Assembly (NCBI GenBank): GCA_001873585.1
Contig: MNZL01000022.1
Span: 1-6,143 of the forward strand
Length of the DNA stretch: 6,143 bases
Source: Rhodobacterales bacterium CG2_30_65_12
GTDB lineage: Bacteria; Pseudomonadota; Alphaproteobacteria; Rhodobacterales; Rhodobacteraceae
Direction: 5' to 3'
In this document: in pieces, positions 6,114-6,143 of the stretch
How the letters are laid out: each line of letters opens with the position of its first letter
Position numbering within the stretch: the stretch's first letter is position 1
Program-made: the position numbers and the translations under genes
The notes under the pieces: model-generated
Databases searched by the model: none
Told to the model about the DNA's origin: nothing
What the model saw: only the letters and a program-made list of their open reading frames with translations

Positions 6114-6143
6114 TTATTCCAGCCATGCCGGCGTGCCATCGCA
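6114..6143 (-). CDS. Possible C-terminal tail of a converging gene (partial)
   Basis: Read on the minus strand from the window edge, the sequence encodes C-D-G-T-P-A-W-L-E followed by TAA (6116-6114). This looks like a plausible protein C-terminus, and the region between it and the M16 stop holds an inverted repeat, as is common between converging genes. Nine codons are far too few to identify a family, and an open frame of this length is expected by chance. No alternative + strand gene start is convincing in 6038-6143. Confidence 0.25.
   Translation of the reverse strand, partial: CDGTPAWLE

Noticed and set aside
4739..6139. Minus-strand open frame of about 466 codons opposite the second M16 gene
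   Set aside because: It is rich in Arg, His and Gly with no recognisable motif, and lies fully antisense to a gene with clear family motifs and signal peptide. Long antisense frames are expected in GC-rich DNA with this codon bias.

Overview
The window is a compact, GC-rich stretch of bacterial chromosome with every recognisable complete gene on the + strand. Six coding regions fill almost all of it. Codon use, GC-rich third positions and the protein families point to an alphaproteobacterium, most likely Rhodobacterales (Roseobacter/Rhodobacter group). This rests on family recognition (an alphaproteobacterial heparinase-II/III-like protein next to purH, and a DUF3035 lipoprotein directly after lspA), not on a database search. 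I see no tRNA, rRNA, CRISPR array, insertion sequence or phage gene, and no stretch longer than about 110 bases without a gene.

Layout. Bases 1-626 hold the C-terminal third or so of a heparinase II/III family protein whose start lies outside the window. Ten bases later comes purH (637-2226), the bifunctional last-two-steps enzyme of IMP synthesis. After 4 bases comes lspA (2231-2701), lipoprotein signal peptidase. A 63-base gap leads to a small DUF3035 lipoprotein (2765-3295) that carries its own lipobox and would be an LspA substrate. An 88-base gap, the widest between + strand genes and the best place for an internal promoter, precedes two M16-family zinc-peptidase-fold proteins (3384-4727 and 4724-6037) that overlap by 4 bases. 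The last 106 bases hold an inverted repeat and perhaps the tail of a converging gene.

How the genes fit together. The first half is housekeeping (purine synthesis) joined by tight spacing to envelope genes. The second half is envelope-directed: LspA matures lipoproteins; the DUF3035 protein is a lipoprotein with a proline-rich 'PL..P....LP' segment like that of BAM-complex lipoproteins (BamF/BamC type); and the two M16 proteins both carry signal peptides. The M16 pair is the most interesting part. The upstream protein has the zinc site (HFLEH plus a Glu 76 residues on) but lacks the Arg/Tyr substrate-holding pair. The downstream one has the Arg/Tyr pair but has lost the zinc site. They are therefore best read as the two halves of one periplasmic heterodimeric peptidase. 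I did not find a wholly new system; the window looks like ordinary core genome with a few points worth checking.
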